Assembly (NCBI RefSeq): GCF_004336985.1 | Contig: NZ_SJUO01000001.1 | Span: 310,001 to 374,000 of the forward strand | Length of the DNA: 64,000 nucleotides | Reading direction: 5' to 3' | From: Exiguobacterium sp. SL-9 | GTDB taxonomy: Bacteria; Bacillota; Bacilli; Exiguobacteriales; Exiguobacteriaceae | Part shown: positions 25,493 to 35,758 of the stretch, one piece after another | Position numbering within the stretch: position 1 is the stretch's first letter | Layout: every line of letters starts with the position of its first letter | Translations under genes and position numbers: made by a program | The notes under the pieces: generated by a model | Seen by the model: only the letters and a program-made list of their open reading frames with translations | Told to the model about the DNA's origin: nothing | Database searches by the model: none

Positions 25493-26710
25493 TCAGTCTT
25501 CGGACGGAAGGACATATGATTTGGCAGGGACGTGGCCGAGTACCTCATTGATGAGGGCGTTGACGTCACGCGTTTCAATGCGATCGACTTTGTCGAGCAC
25601 TTCGTTCAAGTCCTCGACTTCATCGAGCAGAACGAGATTTCGTCCGTTACGGTTCATCCGTGCACTCGTGCTCTCGTTTCCGAGGACGAGCGACCCTTTC
25701 AATTGCCGTTTACCTTTCTCGACCTCTTCGTCAGACAATCCATCCGCTTTCAACGTCTCGAGCTCACGCGTCATGATCGTCTCGACTTGAGCGAGTGTTT
25801 CCGGCGATGTCCCGATATAGATTGTGAACGTCCCGTGGTCGTCGAACGTCGTATAGTACGAGTAAATCGAGTAGGCGAGGCCTTCCTCTTCTCGAATCGA
25901 CTGGAACAGTCGTGACGACATCGTCGCCCCGATGGCATTGTTCAACAAAGCTAAATGCGGCAGTCGGTCGTCTTTGGCGGCAATCGCCTCGAAGTTCCAG
26001 CACAGATGTGCTTGCTCTGTCTCTTTCTGTTTTTTCACCACGTCGCTATACAAGATCGGTGTCGTCGATTCTTTCGGTGATTCCCCTGATGGGAGGTCGG
26101 CAAACCTTCTCGTGACCACCTCAATCAATTCATCGGTCACATGGCCGGCAATCGAAACGACGACGCGGTTACCCGTATACGTCGAGGCGACGTACCGGAG
26201 CAATTGGTCCCGGGATAACCCGAGGACGCTCGCTTCCGTCCCGAGAATCGGTTCGGCGAGGATATCGTCTTTATAGACGGCTTTCGCGAGCAGTTCGTGG
26301 ACGAGGTCTTCCGGCGTGTCCTCATACATTTTAATCTCTTCTAAGACGACCCGTTTCTCTTTCTCGAGTTCCGCCTCGTCAAATAACGAATCGAACAGCA
26401 TGTCGGCGAGCGCATCGAATGCGACGACCGCATGCTCGTCAAGCGTCTTTACGTAATAGCACGTGTGGTCTTTCGACGTGAACGCGTTGACGCTACCGCC
26501 AAGTTCATCGAAGAACGAAGCGATTTCTTTTGCCGTTCTCGTTTTCGTTCCTTTGAACAACATATGTTCAATCAAGTGACTGATCCCAATCTCGGTCACG
26601 TCTTCCGTTCGCGTCCCAGCTTTGATGAAGACACCGGTCGATGTGCTACGCACATCCGCCATCGGTTCGATCACGATGCGGACGCCGTTATCTAATGTGA
26701 TCCATTCCAT
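25493..26710 (-). CDS. mlpA: M16-family zinc peptidase, MlpA/YmxG
   Basis: A 405-residue pitrilysin/processing-peptidase-like protein. The inverted zinc motif HLIEH (His45, Glu48, His49) and the downstream glutamate helix (VVLEEIKMYEDTPED) are intact, so it should be an active protease; the C-terminal half is the usual inactive repeat ending YSYYTTFDDHGTFTIYIGT. B. subtilis MlpA lies at the same place, downstream of pnpA. The ATG at 26710 has TAGGAGTG upstream; the longer frame to 26758 runs into the pnpA terminator. Natural substrates are unknown. Confidence 0.9.
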   Translation of the reverse strand: MEWITLDNGVRIVIEPMADVRSTSTGVFIKAGTRTEDVTEIGISHLIEHMLFKGTKTRTAKEIASFFDELGGSVNAFTSKDHTCYYVKTLDEHAVVAFDALADMLFDSLFDEAELEKEKRVVLEEIKMYEDTPEDLVHELLAKAVYKDDILAEPILGTEASVLGLSRDQLLRYVASTYTGNRVVVSIAGHVTDELIEVVTRRFADLPSGESPKESTTPILYSDVVKKQKETEQAHLCWNFEAIAAKDDRLPHLALLNNAIGATMSSRLFQSIREEEGLAYSIYSYYTTFDDHGTFTIYIGTSPETLAQVETIMTRELETLKADGLSDEEVEKGKRQLKGSLVLGNESTSARMNRNGRNLVLLDEVEDLNEVLDKVDRIETRDVNALINEVLGHVPAKSYVLPSED

Positions 26711-26724
26711 GTTATCACTCCTAT

Positions 26725-26754
26725 GAAAAAGGCCATCGCACCAGACGATGGCCA
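26725..26754 (-). terminator. Terminator of pnpA abutting the mlpA ribosome binding site
   Basis: GGCCATCG, 7-base loop, CGATGGCC, then TTTTTC on the minus strand; TAGGAGTG of mlpA starts two bases later. Confidence 0.88.
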
Positions 26755-26760
26755 TCATGA

Positions 26761-28977
26761 TTAGTTTGTCGAGCGTGGCGGACGGCGATCTCCGTCACGA
26801 CGCGGCGGACGGCTGTCACGTGGTGGACGGCTTTCGCGCTGCGCTTTACGTTTTGCTTCGTATGCTTCGCGTTCTTCCGGTGACAATCCTTCAAGGATGA
26901 GCACTTTGTGCGAGGCATTGACTCGGCCTTTGTCGTCAATCTCCGTCACACGGACTTTGATTGTATCGCCGAGTTTGACGACGTCTTCCACGTTCGCGAC
27001 ACGCTCTAAGCTGAACTCAGAGACGTGGACGAGCGCGTCTTTCCCTTTGAACAATTCGACGAACGCGCCGAACTTCTCGATGCGGCGGACCGTTGCATCG
27101 AACTCTTCGCCGACGACGACTTCACGGACGATGTCGCCGATGAGGGCCATCGCCATGTCGATACCGTCTTGATCGGTCGACGCGATGAAGACCGTCCCGT
27201 CTTGCTCGATATCGATTTTGACGCCCGTTTGGTCGATGATGCTGTTGATCATCTTCCCGCCCGGTCCGATCACATCGCGGATCTTATCCGGATTGATCGT
27301 CATCGTCACGATTTTCGGTGCATACTGCGACAACTGTGGACGTGGTGCGTCGAGCGTCTCAAGCATATGGTTCAAGATGTGGAGACGGCCTGAACGAGCT
27401 TGTTCGAGTGCCTCTTCCAAAATCTCACGCGTGATTCCGGCAATTTTGATATCCATTTGGAGCGCCGTGATCCCGTCTTTCGTTCCTGCTACTTTGAAGT
27501 CCATGTCGCCGAGATGATCTTCGAGACCTTGGATGTCCGTGAGGACCGTGTAATGTTCGCCTTCCATGATGAGACCCATCGCAATCCCGGCAACCGGCGC
27601 CTTGATCGGCACACCTGCGTCCATGAGAGCGAGTGTCGATCCACAGATTGACGCCTGCGAACTTGAACCGTTCGACTCGAGTACTTCCGAGACGAGACGG
27701 ATCGTGTACGGGAAGTCCGCTTCTTTCGGGATGATTGGCAAAAGTGCACGTTCTCCTAGGGCACCATGACCGATTTCACGACGTCCTGGCGCACGCACCG
27801 GACGAGCTTCCCCGACCGAGAACGGCGGGAAGTTGTAATGGTGCATGAAGCGCTTGTTCTCTTCGAGACCGATGCCGTCGATGATTTGCGCATCGCCGAT
27901 GACGCCGAGTGTCGCGACCGACATGACTTGTGTTTGTCCACGTGTGAACAAGCCAACGCCGTGGGCGCGTGGCAATAAGCCCGTTTCCGACGCGAGTGGA
28001 CGGATGACTTCCGGACGACGACCGTCAGGACGAACTTTGTCGACCGTGATCAAGCGGCGGACTTCGTCTTTGACGAACTTGTTCAAGATGCCAGACACTT
28101 CTTTCAACTTGGCTGGTTCGTCAGCAAGTGTTTCTTCATATGCAGCTACGTATTTCGCAATCACTTCGTTGATGGCTTCGTCGCGTGCATGCTTCTCTTC
28201 GACTTGAACTGCGGCGTTGATTTCTGGACGAGCTGCTTCGAGCTCAGCCGTCAAAGCGTCATCAAACTTCGATACCGTGTATTCGAACTTCGGTTTCCCG
28301 ACAGCTTCCACGATTTCCGTTTGGAAAGCGACCAATTTCTTGATTTCTTCATGACCGAACAAGATCGACTCGAGCATGACGTCTTCCGGTACTTCATTTG
28401 CACCTGCTTCAACCATGTTGATCGCAGTTGCCGTTCCGGCGACTTGGAGTTCGAGGTCTGTCTGTTCGAGCTGAGCCGTCGTCGGGTTGACGACGAACTC
28501 ACTGTTGACGCGTCCGACTGTCGCTCCGGCGATCGGGCCATCGAACGGGATGTCTGAAATCGAGAGCGCGATTGACGTTCCGAGCATGCCGGCCATTTCA
28601 GCTGGGCAGTCCGGGTCGTTCGACATGACGTAAATCATGACTTGGATATCGTGACGGAATCCGTCTGGGAAGAGCGGACGGATTGGACGGTCGATGAGGC
28701 GCGATGTCAAAATCGCGTTCTCCCCAGGACGTCCTTCTCGACGGAGGAAACCTCCTGGGATTTTACCGACCGAGTATAATTTTTCTTCATAGTTGACCGT
28801 GAGCGGGAAGAAATCTAAATCCTTCGGCGCTTTCGATGCTGTGACCGTGGCGAGCACGACCGTGTCCCCATAACGGACGAGTGCCGAGCCGTTTGCTTGT
28901 TTCGCAAGTTGGCCGACTTCTACAGACAGCGGACGACCGCCCCATTCTGTAGAAAATACTTGTTTCGTACCTAACAT
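26761..28977 (-). CDS. pnpA: Polyribonucleotide nucleotidyltransferase (PNPase)
   Basis: A 738-residue phosphorolytic 3'-5' exoribonuclease of the mRNA decay machinery. Two RNase PH domains (about 1-240 and 310-540) are joined by a helical linker; a KH domain ([20 protein letters not shown]) and an S1 domain ([20 protein letters not shown]) follow. The last 35 residues are unusually Arg/Pro/Asp-rich (repeats of RPPR), probably a disordered RNA- or degradosome-binding tail. The ATG at 28977 has GAGGAGA upstream. It has its own promoter and terminator, as rpsO upstream also ends in a terminator. Confidence 0.95.
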   Translation of the reverse strand: MLGTKQVFSTEWGGRPLSVEVGQLAKQANGSALVRYGDTVVLATVTASKAPKDLDFFPLTVNYEEKLYSVGKIPGGFLRREGRPGENAILTSRLIDRPIRPLFPDGFRHDIQVMIYVMSNDPDCPAEMAGMLGTSIALSISDIPFDGPIAGATVGRVNSEFVVNPTTAQLEQTDLELQVAGTATAINMVEAGANEVPEDVMLESILFGHEEIKKLVAFQTEIVEAVGKPKFEYTVSKFDDALTAELEAARPEINAAVQVEEKHARDEAINEVIAKYVAAYEETLADEPAKLKEVSGILNKFVKDEVRRLITVDKVRPDGRRPEVIRPLASETGLLPRAHGVGLFTRGQTQVMSVATLGVIGDAQIIDGIGLEENKRFMHHYNFPPFSVGEARPVRAPGRREIGHGALGERALLPIIPKEADFPYTIRLVSEVLESNGSSSQASICGSTLALMDAGVPIKAPVAGIAMGLIMEGEHYTVLTDIQGLEDHLGDMDFKVAGTKDGITALQMDIKIAGITREILEEALEQARSGRLHILNHMLETLDAPRPQLSQYAPKIVTMTINPDKIRDVIGPGGKMINSIIDQTGVKIDIEQDGTVFIASTDQDGIDMAMALIGDIVREVVVGEEFDATVRRIEKFGAFVELFKGKDALVHVSEFSLERVANVEDVVKLGDTIKVRVTEIDDKGRVNASHKVLILEGLSPEEREAYEAKRKAQRESRPPRDSRPPRRDGDRRPPRSTN

Positions 28978-29008
28978 GAACATTCTCCTCTCAAACCTTA
29001 TCTAGTTT

Positions 29009-29037
29009 ATTATGTAACTCATTCATATGAATGTCTA
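29009..29037 (-). promoter_or_regulatory. Sigma-A promoter of pnpA with palindromic spacer
   Basis: Minus strand TAGACA (29032-29037), 17-base spacer, CATAAT (29009-29014). The spacer is largely the perfect palindrome ATTCATATGAAT (29021-29032). Confidence 0.75.
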
Positions 29038-29050
29038 ATGATTTTCCTTT

Positions 29051-29091
29051 TAAAAAAGAAGAAACGGACTAGGAACAAGTGTCCCAGCCCG
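29051..29091 (-). terminator. Terminator of rpsO
   Basis: Minus strand stem CGGGCTGGGACA / TGTTCCTAGTCCG-type with G-U pairs, then TTTCTTCTTTTTT, 18 bases after the rpsO stop. Confidence 0.8.
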
Positions 29092-29109
29092 TCACATGGT
29101 CCGTTCGGA

Positions 29110-29379
29110 TTAACGACGGAGACCAAGGCGTTGAATCAATTCACGGTAACGTGTAACGTCCTTGTTACGAAGGTACGTAAGCAAGTTACGGCGACGTCCA
29201 ACCATTTTCAAAAGACCGCGACGTGAGTGGTGGTCTTTCTTGTGTGTACGAAGATGATCGTTTAAAGTGTTGATTTGTTCAGTCAATACTGCAACTTGAA
29301 CTTCCGGTGAACCAGTGTCACCTTGTTTTGTCGCGTATTCCGCGATGATTTCGTTCTTACGTTCTTTTGAGAGTGCCAT
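29110..29379 (-). CDS. rpsO: 30S ribosomal protein S15
   Basis: An 89-residue ribosomal protein binding the central domain of 16S r[18 protein letters not shown] at the start and [21 protein letters not shown] with the terminal RLGLRR are diagnostic. The ATG at 29379 has GGAGGTGGAG upstream; the reading frame upstream to 29589 is not part of the gene. Own promoter, roughly 90-base leader and own terminator between ribF and pnpA, as in B. subtilis. Confidence 0.97.
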   Translation of the reverse strand: MALSKERKNEIIAEYATKQGDTGSPEVQVAVLTEQINTLNDHLRTHKKDHHSRRGLLKMVGRRRNLLTYLRNKDVTRYRELIQRLGLRR

Positions 29380-29472
29380 TGCCTCTCCACCTCCATTTAA
29401 TAGAAAATTGCCGCGTTGCCGAGCCGACGTTGGTGAATCGATCAGCCAAGCGAAACGGTGTACTTTGCGTAC
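29380..29472 (-). promoter_or_regulatory. 5' leader of rpsO, candidate S15 autoregulatory RNA
   Basis: About 90 bases between the promoter and start codon. The leader begins with a small hairpin (GGTAC, loop, GTAC) and contains TTGG...CCAA and GC-rich complementary stretches. In several bacteria S15 represses its own mRNA through such leaders; the fold here was judged by eye only. Confidence 0.4.
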
Positions 29473-29478
29473 CAAAAT

Positions 29479-29507
29479 AGGATACCGTACCACCCATCCA
29501 AAGTCAA
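29479..29507 (-). promoter_or_regulatory. Sigma-A promoter of rpsO
   Basis: Minus strand TTGACT (29502-29507), 17-base spacer, TATCCT (29479-29484); the -35 overlaps the ribF stop codon. Confidence 0.8.
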
Positions 29508-30430
29508 GACAGGATTGCCCGAGCGGCCGTCTCATCTTGTTTGAGTTGGGCGATGAGCGCGTCGAGTCCGTCGAACGCTCGCTCGTCACGCAAATAATTC
29601 ATCCATTCAATCTCAATCAGTTGCCCGTACAAGTCTTCTGAGAAATCGAACAAATGGCTCTCGATCGATACGTCACCAGTCGCATAAAACGTCGGGCGTC
29701 GTCCGACGTTCGTCATCGCGTCGAACGTCCGGCCATCTTGAAGCCGTACACGCGTCGCGTAGACGCCTAGACGCGGCATGACATACGAGGCGTCCATGAC
29801 AACGTTCGCCGTCGGATAACCAATTGTTCGACCACGGGCGTCACCGTGGATGACTTCCCCACAGATGACGTACGGCGTACCGAGCAGTTCGCTCGCCACA
29901 TCGACGTCTCCGGCACCGAGCAATTGACGAATCCGCGTCGACGATACTTTTTCGCCGCCGCTCGTCTGTTCGGCGACGACCGAGGTCGTGAAGCGACCGC
30001 GCGCATGATACGGCAGCGTCTCCATCGTCCCTTCGCCGAACTTGCCGTAAGAATAGTCGAATCCTGCCGTCACGTGGACCGCGCCCGCGCCGATTAAATA
30101 GTCATCCACGAACTGTTGTGGCGACAGGCTCGCCAACTCTTTTGTGAACGTGATGACGATGCAGCGTTCGACACCGAGCGCCGCAATCCGGTTCAATTTC
30201 CGCTGGAGCGGTGTGATATAGCGGACCGCATCCGGTTTGTTCGACAACACTTGTTTCGGGTGCGGGTCGAACGTGATGACGGTCACGGGGACGACTAGCT
30301 GTTTCGCTTGCGCCTGCGCATGCCGAATCACCGCTTGATGGCCGGAGTGGACGCCGTCGAAAAATCCGAGCACCATGACCGAAGGGACGAGGTCCGGTGT
30401 CTCAGGATAAGTCAGATGTATCGTTTCCAT
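29504..30430 (-). CDS. ribF: Bifunctional riboflavin kinase / FAD synthetase
   Basis: Converts riboflavin to FMN and FMN to FAD. The 308-residue protein has an N-terminal nucleotidyltransferase domain with [11 protein letters not shown] (from about 22) and a C-terminal flavokinase domain with GYPTANV and the [17 protein letters not shown] strand. The ATG has GGGGGAAA upstream. It is 14 bases after truB, and its stop codon overlaps the rpsO promoter. Same place as B. subtilis ribC. Confidence 0.94.
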   Translation of the reverse strand: METIHLTYPETPDLVPSVMVLGFFDGVHSGHQAVIRHAQAQAKQLVVPVTVITFDPHPKQVLSNKPDAVRYITPLQRKLNRIAALGVERCIVITFTKELASLSPQQFVDDYLIGAGAVHVTAGFDYSYGKFGEGTMETLPYHARGRFTTSVVAEQTSGGEKVSSTRIRQLLGAGDVDVASELLGTPYVICGEVIHGDARGRTIGYPTANVVMDASYVMPRLGVYATRVRLQDGRTFDAMTNVGRRPTFYATGDVSIESHLFDFSEDLYGQLIEIEWMNYLRDERAFDGLDALIAQLKQDETAARAILS

Positions 30431-30444
30431 ACTTCATTTCCCCC

Positions 30445-31353
30445 TTAGTCGATGGTCAACATGACCTCGACAGTTGCATCAGTTGTTCCGTCAAGCCGTC
30501 GATAGAGGGCAAGTGGAATTCCTTCTTCATTATAGACAGTAAACAGTTCAAATTCGAGCGAGACGTCGTTCAAACGACCTCCGTTTCGAATATACCGTTC
30601 CCGATTGGCTGGAATCGTCATCGCTGGCCAGCGTTTGATCACGTCTTCGAGCGGGATGAGATGGCTCATGCGCTCCTCGACCGTCTCCATCTCACCAAGT
30701 TGGCGCAACGTGACAGCATCCGTCTCCTCGAACGAACCGGAACGGGTCCGACGAAGGTCGCTCATATGAGCCGGGTAACCCAGTCGCTCCCCGATTTGAA
30801 CGGCGAGCGTGCGGATGAATGTCCCTTTCCCGCATTCGACATCGATTCGGAAACGGCAGACCCCGTCTTCGATGATGGGGTCGGTCGTGCGGACGAGGCG
30901 ATGAATCTCGACGATGCGGCGCGGCCGCTCGACTGTTTGACCTTTGCGGGCATACTCATACAATTTCTTCCCATTCACTTTGACAGCAGAGAAGTAAGGC
31001 GGGATTTGCTCGATTTTTCCTGTCAACGTCTCGAGGACACGATCGATGTCCGCAGCAGTGAACGCTTCCGGACCGACTTCGCGCGTCTCAACGACCTCGC
31101 CATAGGCGTCCTCGGTCATCGTCGCCGTCCCGATTGTAATCTCGGCAGCGTAACGTTTCCCTTCATCGGTCAAAAAACGCGACAGTTTTGTCGCCCGTCC
31201 GAGGCAGATTGGCAACACACCGGTCACTTCCGGGTCGAGCGTGCCCGTATGCCCAACTTTTTTCGTTTGGAACAGTTTGCGGAGCTTGAACACACAATCG
31301 TGGCTCGTCATGCCGCTGTCTTTATCTAAAATCAATACACCTGTAGGTTCCAC
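30445..31353 (-). CDS. truB: tRNA pseudouridine-55 synthase
   Basis: Makes pseudouridine 55 in the T loop of tRNAs. The 302-residue protein has catalytic Asp40 in HTGTLDPEVTGVL and the KVNGKKLYEYARKGQTVERP segment. The start is GTG at 31353 with GGGAGGA six bases upstream; an ATG at 31371 lies too close to a terminator stem. The ribosome binding site starts directly after the T-run of the rbfA terminator, so truB expression probably depends on readthrough. Confidence 0.94.
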   Translation of the reverse strand: MEPTGVLILDKDSGMTSHDCVFKLRKLFQTKKVGHTGTLDPEVTGVLPICLGRATKLSRFLTDEGKRYAAEITIGTATMTEDAYGEVVETREVGPEAFTAADIDRVLETLTGKIEQIPPYFSAVKVNGKKLYEYARKGQTVERPRRIVEIHRLVRTTDPIIEDGVCRFRIDVECGKGTFIRTLAVQIGERLGYPAHMSDLRRTRSGSFEETDAVTLRQLGEMETVEERMSHLIPLEDVIKRWPAMTIPANRERYIRNGGRLNDVSLEFELFTVYNEEGIPLALYRRLDGTTDATVEVMLTID

Positions 31354-31368
31354 TTGAATTCCTCCCAT

Positions 31369-31396
31369 CAAAAAAGGGGAGACACGAGTCCCCCCT
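31369..31396 (-). terminator. Terminator after rbfA abutting the truB ribosome binding site
   Basis: Minus strand GGGGGGAC, loop TCGT, GTCTCCCC, then six T. Confidence 0.85.
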
Positions 31397-31401
31397 TCAA
31401 T

Positions 31402-31752
31402 TTATTGGTCGTTCCGATTTAAGTCACGAATCAATGAATCGATATGGCTACCATATGCGACCGATGAATCGTATTCGAACGACAATTCTGGCGTTTTGCG
31501 AAGACGAATGCGGCTGCCGATTTCGCGGCGAATGAACGCACTCGCTTTATCAAGACCTGCCTGCGTCTCAGCCTTCACGTCGGCGTCGTCTCCGAGCACC
31601 GTGTAGTAGGCCGTCGCTTGCTGCAAATCTCCCGTCACATCAACGCTCGTGATTGTAGCGTTCTTCGTACGTGGGTCGTTGACTTCACGGAGCAAGATAT
31701 CTGTGATCTCTTTACGCATCTGCTCTGCGACGCGTTGGGCACGAATGTTCAT
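31402..31752 (-). CDS. rbfA: Ribosome-binding factor A
   Basis: A 116-residue KH-like factor needed for 16S rRNA 5'-end maturation and cold adaptation. [24 protein letters not shown] at the start and [20 protein letters not shown] near the end are family signatures. It is 18 bases after infB and is the last gene of the nusA-infB operon. B. subtilis has ylxP between infB and rbfA; that gene is absent here. Confidence 0.95.
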   Translation of the reverse strand: MNIRAQRVAEQMRKEITDILLREVNDPRTKNATITSVDVTGDLQQATAYYTVLGDDADVKAETQAGLDKASAFIRREIGSRIRLRKTPELSFEYDSSVAYGSHIDSLIRDLNRNDQ

Positions 31753-31770
31753 ACGTGTTCCCTCCTCGCT

Positions 31771-33990
31771 TTATTTACGTTCGACTTCTTTCATGATGAA
31801 CGCCTCGATGACGTCCTCCACTTTGATGTCGTCGAACTTCTCTACTTTAATCCCACACTCGTAGCCTGTCGCGACTTCTTTGACGTCGTCTTTGAAGCGG
31901 CGGAGCGTATCGAGTTTTCCTTCGTATACAACAATCCCGTTACGGATGATGCGGACGCCGGCGTCGCGTGAGATTTTACCTTCTGTGACGTAACAGCCGG
32001 CAATCGTACCGACTTTCGAGACTTTGAAGACGTCACGGACTTCAACTTGTCCTGTGATTTCTTCAACGAACTCAGGGTCGAGCATCCCTTTCATCGCGCT
32101 TTCGATTTCATCGATTGCGTTATAGATGATGCGGTGCAGACGCATTTCAACATGCTCTTGCTCGGCCATCGACCGGGCGTTACCGTCTGGGCGGACGTTG
32201 AATCCGATGATGATCGCATTTGCCGCCGAAGCGAGAATGACGTCACCTTCTGTGATGGCACCGACACCTTGGTGAACGATGTTGATTTTAACGCCTGCGA
32301 CGTCGATTTTACGGAGTGAACCAGCGAGTGCTTCAGCCGAACCTTGAACGTCTGCTTTGATGATGACGTTCAAATCTTTGACTTCGCCTTCTTGAATGCG
32401 GCTGAACAAGTCGTCGAGACTAACTTTCGCCGATTCGCGACGCTGTGATTCGAGGTAACGTTGGTAACGTTTTTCTCCGATCGCACGTGCTTTCTTCTCA
32501 TCTTCAAACACGATGAACTGGTCACCGGCTTGTGGGACATCGTTCAATCCTGTAATCTCGATTGGCGTCGATGGACCAACTTCTTTCACACGACGACCGA
32601 TATCGTTGACCATGGCCCGGACGCGTCCGAACGTGCTACCGACGACGATCGAGTCACCGATCCGGAGTGTCCCGTGTTGAACGAGAAGCGTAGCGACAGG
32701 ACCGCGACCTTTGTCGAGCTTCGCTTCGATAACCGAACCGCGAGCTGGCATTTCAGGCGTCGACTTGTACTCTTCGACTTCCGAAACGAGTAAGATCATC
32801 TCGAGCAATTCATCGATCCCCTCGTCTTTCAAAGCTGAGATTGGCACGAAGATTGTCTCGCCGCCCCACTCTTCCGGTACAAGACCGAACTCTGTCAATT
32901 CTTGTTTGACGCGGTCAGGGTTTGCGCCCTCTTTATCCATTTTGTTCACAGCGACGATAATCGGCACGTTTGCCGCTTTCGCGTGTGAGATGGCTTCTTC
33001 TGTCTGTGGCATGACGCCGTCATCCGCTGCGACAACGATAATCGCGATATCCGTCACTTCGGCTCCACGTGCACGCATCGTCGTAAAGGCGGCGTGACCT
33101 GGTGTGTCGAGGAACGTGATCTTTTTATCGTTGACTTCAACTTGATAAGCACCGATGTGCTGCGTGATCCCGCCGGCTTCACCAGCAACGACTTTCGTGT
33201 TGCGGATCGAGTCAAGAAGTGTTGTCTTACCATGGTCGACGTGACCCATGATGGTGACGACAGCTGGACGCTCAACAAGCTCATACGGAGAGAAGTCGAT
33301 TTCTACTTCTTCAAAGTCTGTCTCGTCGATGAGGACTTCTTTCTCGACTTCGTAACCGAATTCAGTTGCAAGCAACTCAATCGTCTCGTCATCAAGCGTT
33401 TGGTTGATTGTCGCCATGACACCAAGACCCATCAACTTCATGATGATCTCGTTTGGCTTTTTATCCATCTTCGCAGCGAGGTCCGATACGCTGAGGACAT
33501 CATCGTACTTGATGACGTTGCCCATTTCAGACTCTTGCGCTAAACGAGCTGCTTTACGCTGACTCGTTTTCGAATTTGGATCCGCTTCTAATGGCACGGC
33601 TGCTTTCGCAGGCTTGCCTTTGAATTTACCACCGCGCTTTTTGTTGCGGTTGTCGTTGCGGTTGTTACCGAAGCGGTTGCCACCACGGTTGCCCGCTTGG
33701 TTGCTTTGACCGCTAGACGCTTGTGGGCGAGCTTTCGGTGCTTCTTGCTTGGCAGCAGGTTTCGACTCGGCAGCCTTCGTTTCAGCTGGTTTCGTGGCAG
33801 CTGGTTTTTCTTGTTTGTCAGCCGAACGGTATTTCTCAGGATTGAAGACACGGTCGAGTTGCTTGACCGATTCCTCATCTAAGACAGCCATGTGGTTTTT
33901 CACTGGCTTGTTCATTTTCTCGAGTTGAGTAATGACTTGTTTACTTGTTACATTCTGTTCTTTTGCAAATTCATAGACGCGTTTTCCCAA
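31771..33990 (-). CDS. infB: Translation initiation factor IF-2
   Basis: A 739-residue GTPase that brings initiator tRNA to the ribosome. The N-terminal IF2N domain is followed by a Pro/Ala/Lys then Asn/Gly/Arg-rich disordered stretch (about 55-125), a second IF2N domain, the G domain with [14 protein letters not shown] and NKMD, and C-terminal barrels including the tRNA-binding domain. The start is TTG at 33990 with GGAGG eight bases upstream; the GTG at 33999 sits within the ribosome binding site. It is in the middle of the rimP-nusA-infB-rbfA operon. Confidence 0.95.
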   Translation of the reverse strand: MGKRVYEFAKEQNVTSKQVITQLEKMNKPVKNHMAVLDEESVKQLDRVFNPEKYRSADKQEKPAATKPAETKAAESKPAAKQEAPKARPQASSGQSNQAGNRGGNRFGNNRNDNRNKKRGGKFKGKPAKAAVPLEADPNSKTSQRKAARLAQESEMGNVIKYDDVLSVSDLAAKMDKKPNEIIMKLMGLGVMATINQTLDDETIELLATEFGYEVEKEVLIDETDFEEVEIDFSPYELVERPAVVTIMGHVDHGKTTLLDSIRNTKVVAGEAGGITQHIGAYQVEVNDKKITFLDTPGHAAFTTMRARGAEVTDIAIIVVAADDGVMPQTEEAISHAKAANVPIIVAVNKMDKEGANPDRVKQELTEFGLVPEEWGGETIFVPISALKDEGIDELLEMILLVSEVEEYKSTPEMPARGSVIEAKLDKGRGPVATLLVQHGTLRIGDSIVVGSTFGRVRAMVNDIGRRVKEVGPSTPIEITGLNDVPQAGDQFIVFEDEKKARAIGEKRYQRYLESQRRESAKVSLDDLFSRIQEGEVKDLNVIIKADVQGSAEALAGSLRKIDVAGVKINIVHQGVGAITEGDVILASAANAIIIGFNVRPDGNARSMAEQEHVEMRLHRIIYNAIDEIESAMKGMLDPEFVEEITGQVEVRDVFKVSKVGTIAGCYVTEGKISRDAGVRIIRNGIVVYEGKLDTLRRFKDDVKEVATGYECGIKVEKFDDIKVEDVIEAFIMKEVERK

Positions 33991-34011
33991 AGCATCCACC
34001 TCCGTTAATAG

Positions 34012-34308
34012 TTAAGAGAGAAGTTGCTTAAGCTTGTTCGCAAATCCGGATTCTGTCACAGACACGACGACTCGCATGTCTTTACCTAAAGCAGCCCCGA
34101 TCGTATATCGGTCGCTTACTTCAATCACTGGAACACCATACGATGTACACTTGTCGGTAACCCGTTTTCTCGTAGACGCTCCCGCATCTCCGGCAAGGAT
34201 GACAAGCTTGGCTCGGCCAGCTCGCACATCCTTCAACACAAACTCTTCTCCCATCGTTACTTTCCTCGCCCGTGCGGCGAGGCCTAACAATGATTCCCAC
34301 TGACTCAT
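34012..34308 (-). CDS. ylxQ: L7Ae-family ribosomal/K-turn protein YlxQ
   Basis: A 98-residue RNA-binding protein of the L7Ae/L30e family, which recognises kink-turn [28 protein letters not shown] and [10 protein letters not shown] are typical. The precise role is unknown in Bacillales. Its ATG overlaps the end of ylxR by four bases (ATGA). Located as in B. subtilis between ylxR and infB. Confidence 0.92.
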   Translation of the reverse strand: MSQWESLLGLAARARKVTMGEEFVLKDVRAGRAKLVILAGDAGASTRKRVTDKCTSYGVPVIEVSDRYTIGAALGKDMRVVVSVTESGFANKLKQLLS

Positions 34309-34577
34309 GATTCGGCACCTGTAACAGCTTGAAGCAGCTGCTCATAAAGCGCGTCACTCGTCTTGACTTTTAAATGATGATCGAGTGTCCGTTTTTTCTC
34401 TGCTAAACGAATCACATCCGCATCTTTCGACAAATACGCCCCTCGTCCGTTCAATTTACCGGACGTATCGATGACGACATCGCCTTCCGGCGTCCGAACG
34501 ACACGAATCAACGCTTGTTTCGGTAACATTTCTTGCGTGACCACACACTTGCGCAAAGGAAGTTTCTTTTGCTTCAT
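34305..34577 (-). CDS. rnpM: YlxR/RnpM, RNase P modulator
   Basis: A 90-residue basic protein of the YlxR (DUF448) family. [25 protein letters not shown] and GRGAYL are signatures. In B. subtilis this protein binds the RNase P RNA and modulates its activity. The ATG at 34577 has AGAGGA six bases upstream and nearly touches the nusA stop. Member of the nusA operon. Confidence 0.92.
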   Translation of the reverse strand: MKQKKLPLRKCVVTQEMLPKQALIRVVRTPEGDVVIDTSGKLNGRGAYLSKDADVIRLAEKKRTLDHHLKVKTSDALYEQLLQAVTGAES

Positions 34578-34579
34578 GG

Positions 34580-35746
34580 TCATTCCTCTTCTTTCACCGT
34601 TGTCGGCTCAAGGGCGACGTCAACCGAGTCAGTCTGTTCCATTTCATTGTGAACAATTTCTGGCTCCGGTTCAACTTTTTCGGCGTACGTATCATACAAA
34701 TCCATGCCTTCTGCATCCGTCTCGCTCTTGATATCGATTTTCCACCCTGTCAATTTCGCAGCAAGACGCGCGTTTTGACCGCGCTTCCCGATGGCGAGTG
34801 ACAACTGATAGTCAGGTACGACGACAGTCGTCGATTTATTTGGTTCATTGACGTACACGTCAACGACTTGAGCCGGGCTGAGTGCGTTTTTCACGAACTC
34901 TTTCGGATCGTTCGACCAACGAACGATATCGATTTTCTCGCCGTTGAGTTCATCGACGATTGTTTGGACACGTTGCCCTTTCGGACCGACACATGCGCCG
35001 ACCGGATCGACAATGTCTGAATGAACAGCAATCTTCGAGCGATCGCCCGCTTCGCGTGAGACCGACATGACATCGACCGTACCACTCGCGATTTCTGGTA
35101 CTTCAAGCTCGAACAAACGACGCAACAGACCTGGATGCGTCCGCGAGACTTGAATGGCTGCGCCAGACCCTTTCGTCGTCGAATCGACTTTCGTCACGTA
35201 CACCTTGATACGGTCATGAATCTGGTACGATTCATTTGGCATCTGCTCGTTCGGAGTAAGTACCGCTTCGATATTGTTTTCAAGACCGATATACAAGTTG
35301 CGTGGGTCGAACCGTTCCACAATCCCCGTCATGATCTCGTCTTCTTTATCGACGAAGTGATTATAGATCCGCTCGCGCTCGGCTTCACGCATCTTTTGCG
35401 TGACGACTTGCTTCGCTGTCATCGCCGCGACACGACCGAAGTCGCTCGGTGTGACTTCTTCTTTATGGAAGTCTCCTAGCTCGTAGTTCGGGTCAATCTC
35501 ATGCGCTTCTTCGAGCGACAACTGTTGCTCGGGATGCGAGAGACGTTCAACGACTTCGAGAAGTGCGAAGACACGAATATCACCTGTCACTTGGTCGAAT
35601 TCAACTTTTACGTTTTCATTCGGGTTGGCGACGTTTCGGCGATATGCTGAAATGAGCGCCTGCTCGAGCGCATCGATGATAATCTCCTTCTCGATTCCTT
35701 TTTCGTTAGCAATCTGTTCGATTGTTGTGAGTAATTGTGGCCCCAT
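34580..35746 (-). CDS. nusA: Transcription termination/antitermination factor NusA
   Basis: A 388-residue RNA polymerase factor that promotes pausing and intrinsic termination. It has the N-terminal polymerase-binding domain, an S1 domain (about 135-200) and two KH domains (VGACVGPKGQRVQTIVDEL and YQLSLAIGKRGQNARLAAKLTGWKIDIKSE). The C-terminal 45 residues are acidic (VEPEPEIVHNEMEQ). It lacks the extra C-terminal repeats of enterobacterial NusA, as is normal for Firmicutes. Second gene of the rimP operon. Confidence 0.96.
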   Translation of the reverse strand: MGPQLLTTIEQIANEKGIEKEIIIDALEQALISAYRRNVANPNENVKVEFDQVTGDIRVFALLEVVERLSHPEQQLSLEEAHEIDPNYELGDFHKEEVTPSDFGRVAAMTAKQVVTQKMREAERERIYNHFVDKEDEIMTGIVERFDPRNLYIGLENNIEAVLTPNEQMPNESYQIHDRIKVYVTKVDSTTKGSGAAIQVSRTHPGLLRRLFELEVPEIASGTVDVMSVSREAGDRSKIAVHSDIVDPVGACVGPKGQRVQTIVDELNGEKIDIVRWSNDPKEFVKNALSPAQVVDVYVNEPNKSTTVVVPDYQLSLAIGKRGQNARLAAKLTGWKIDIKSETDAEGMDLYDTYAEKVEPEPEIVHNEMEQTDSVDVALEPTTVKEEE

Positions 35747-35758
35747 CTTTACCTCTCC

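Noticed and set aside
29380-29589. N-terminal extension of rpsO by 70 residues
   Set aside because: It would run through the promoter and into ribF; S15 has a fixed 89-residue length.
30397-31329. Plus-strand open frame of 310 residues opposite truB
   Set aside because: Antisense shadow of truB; no start signals.
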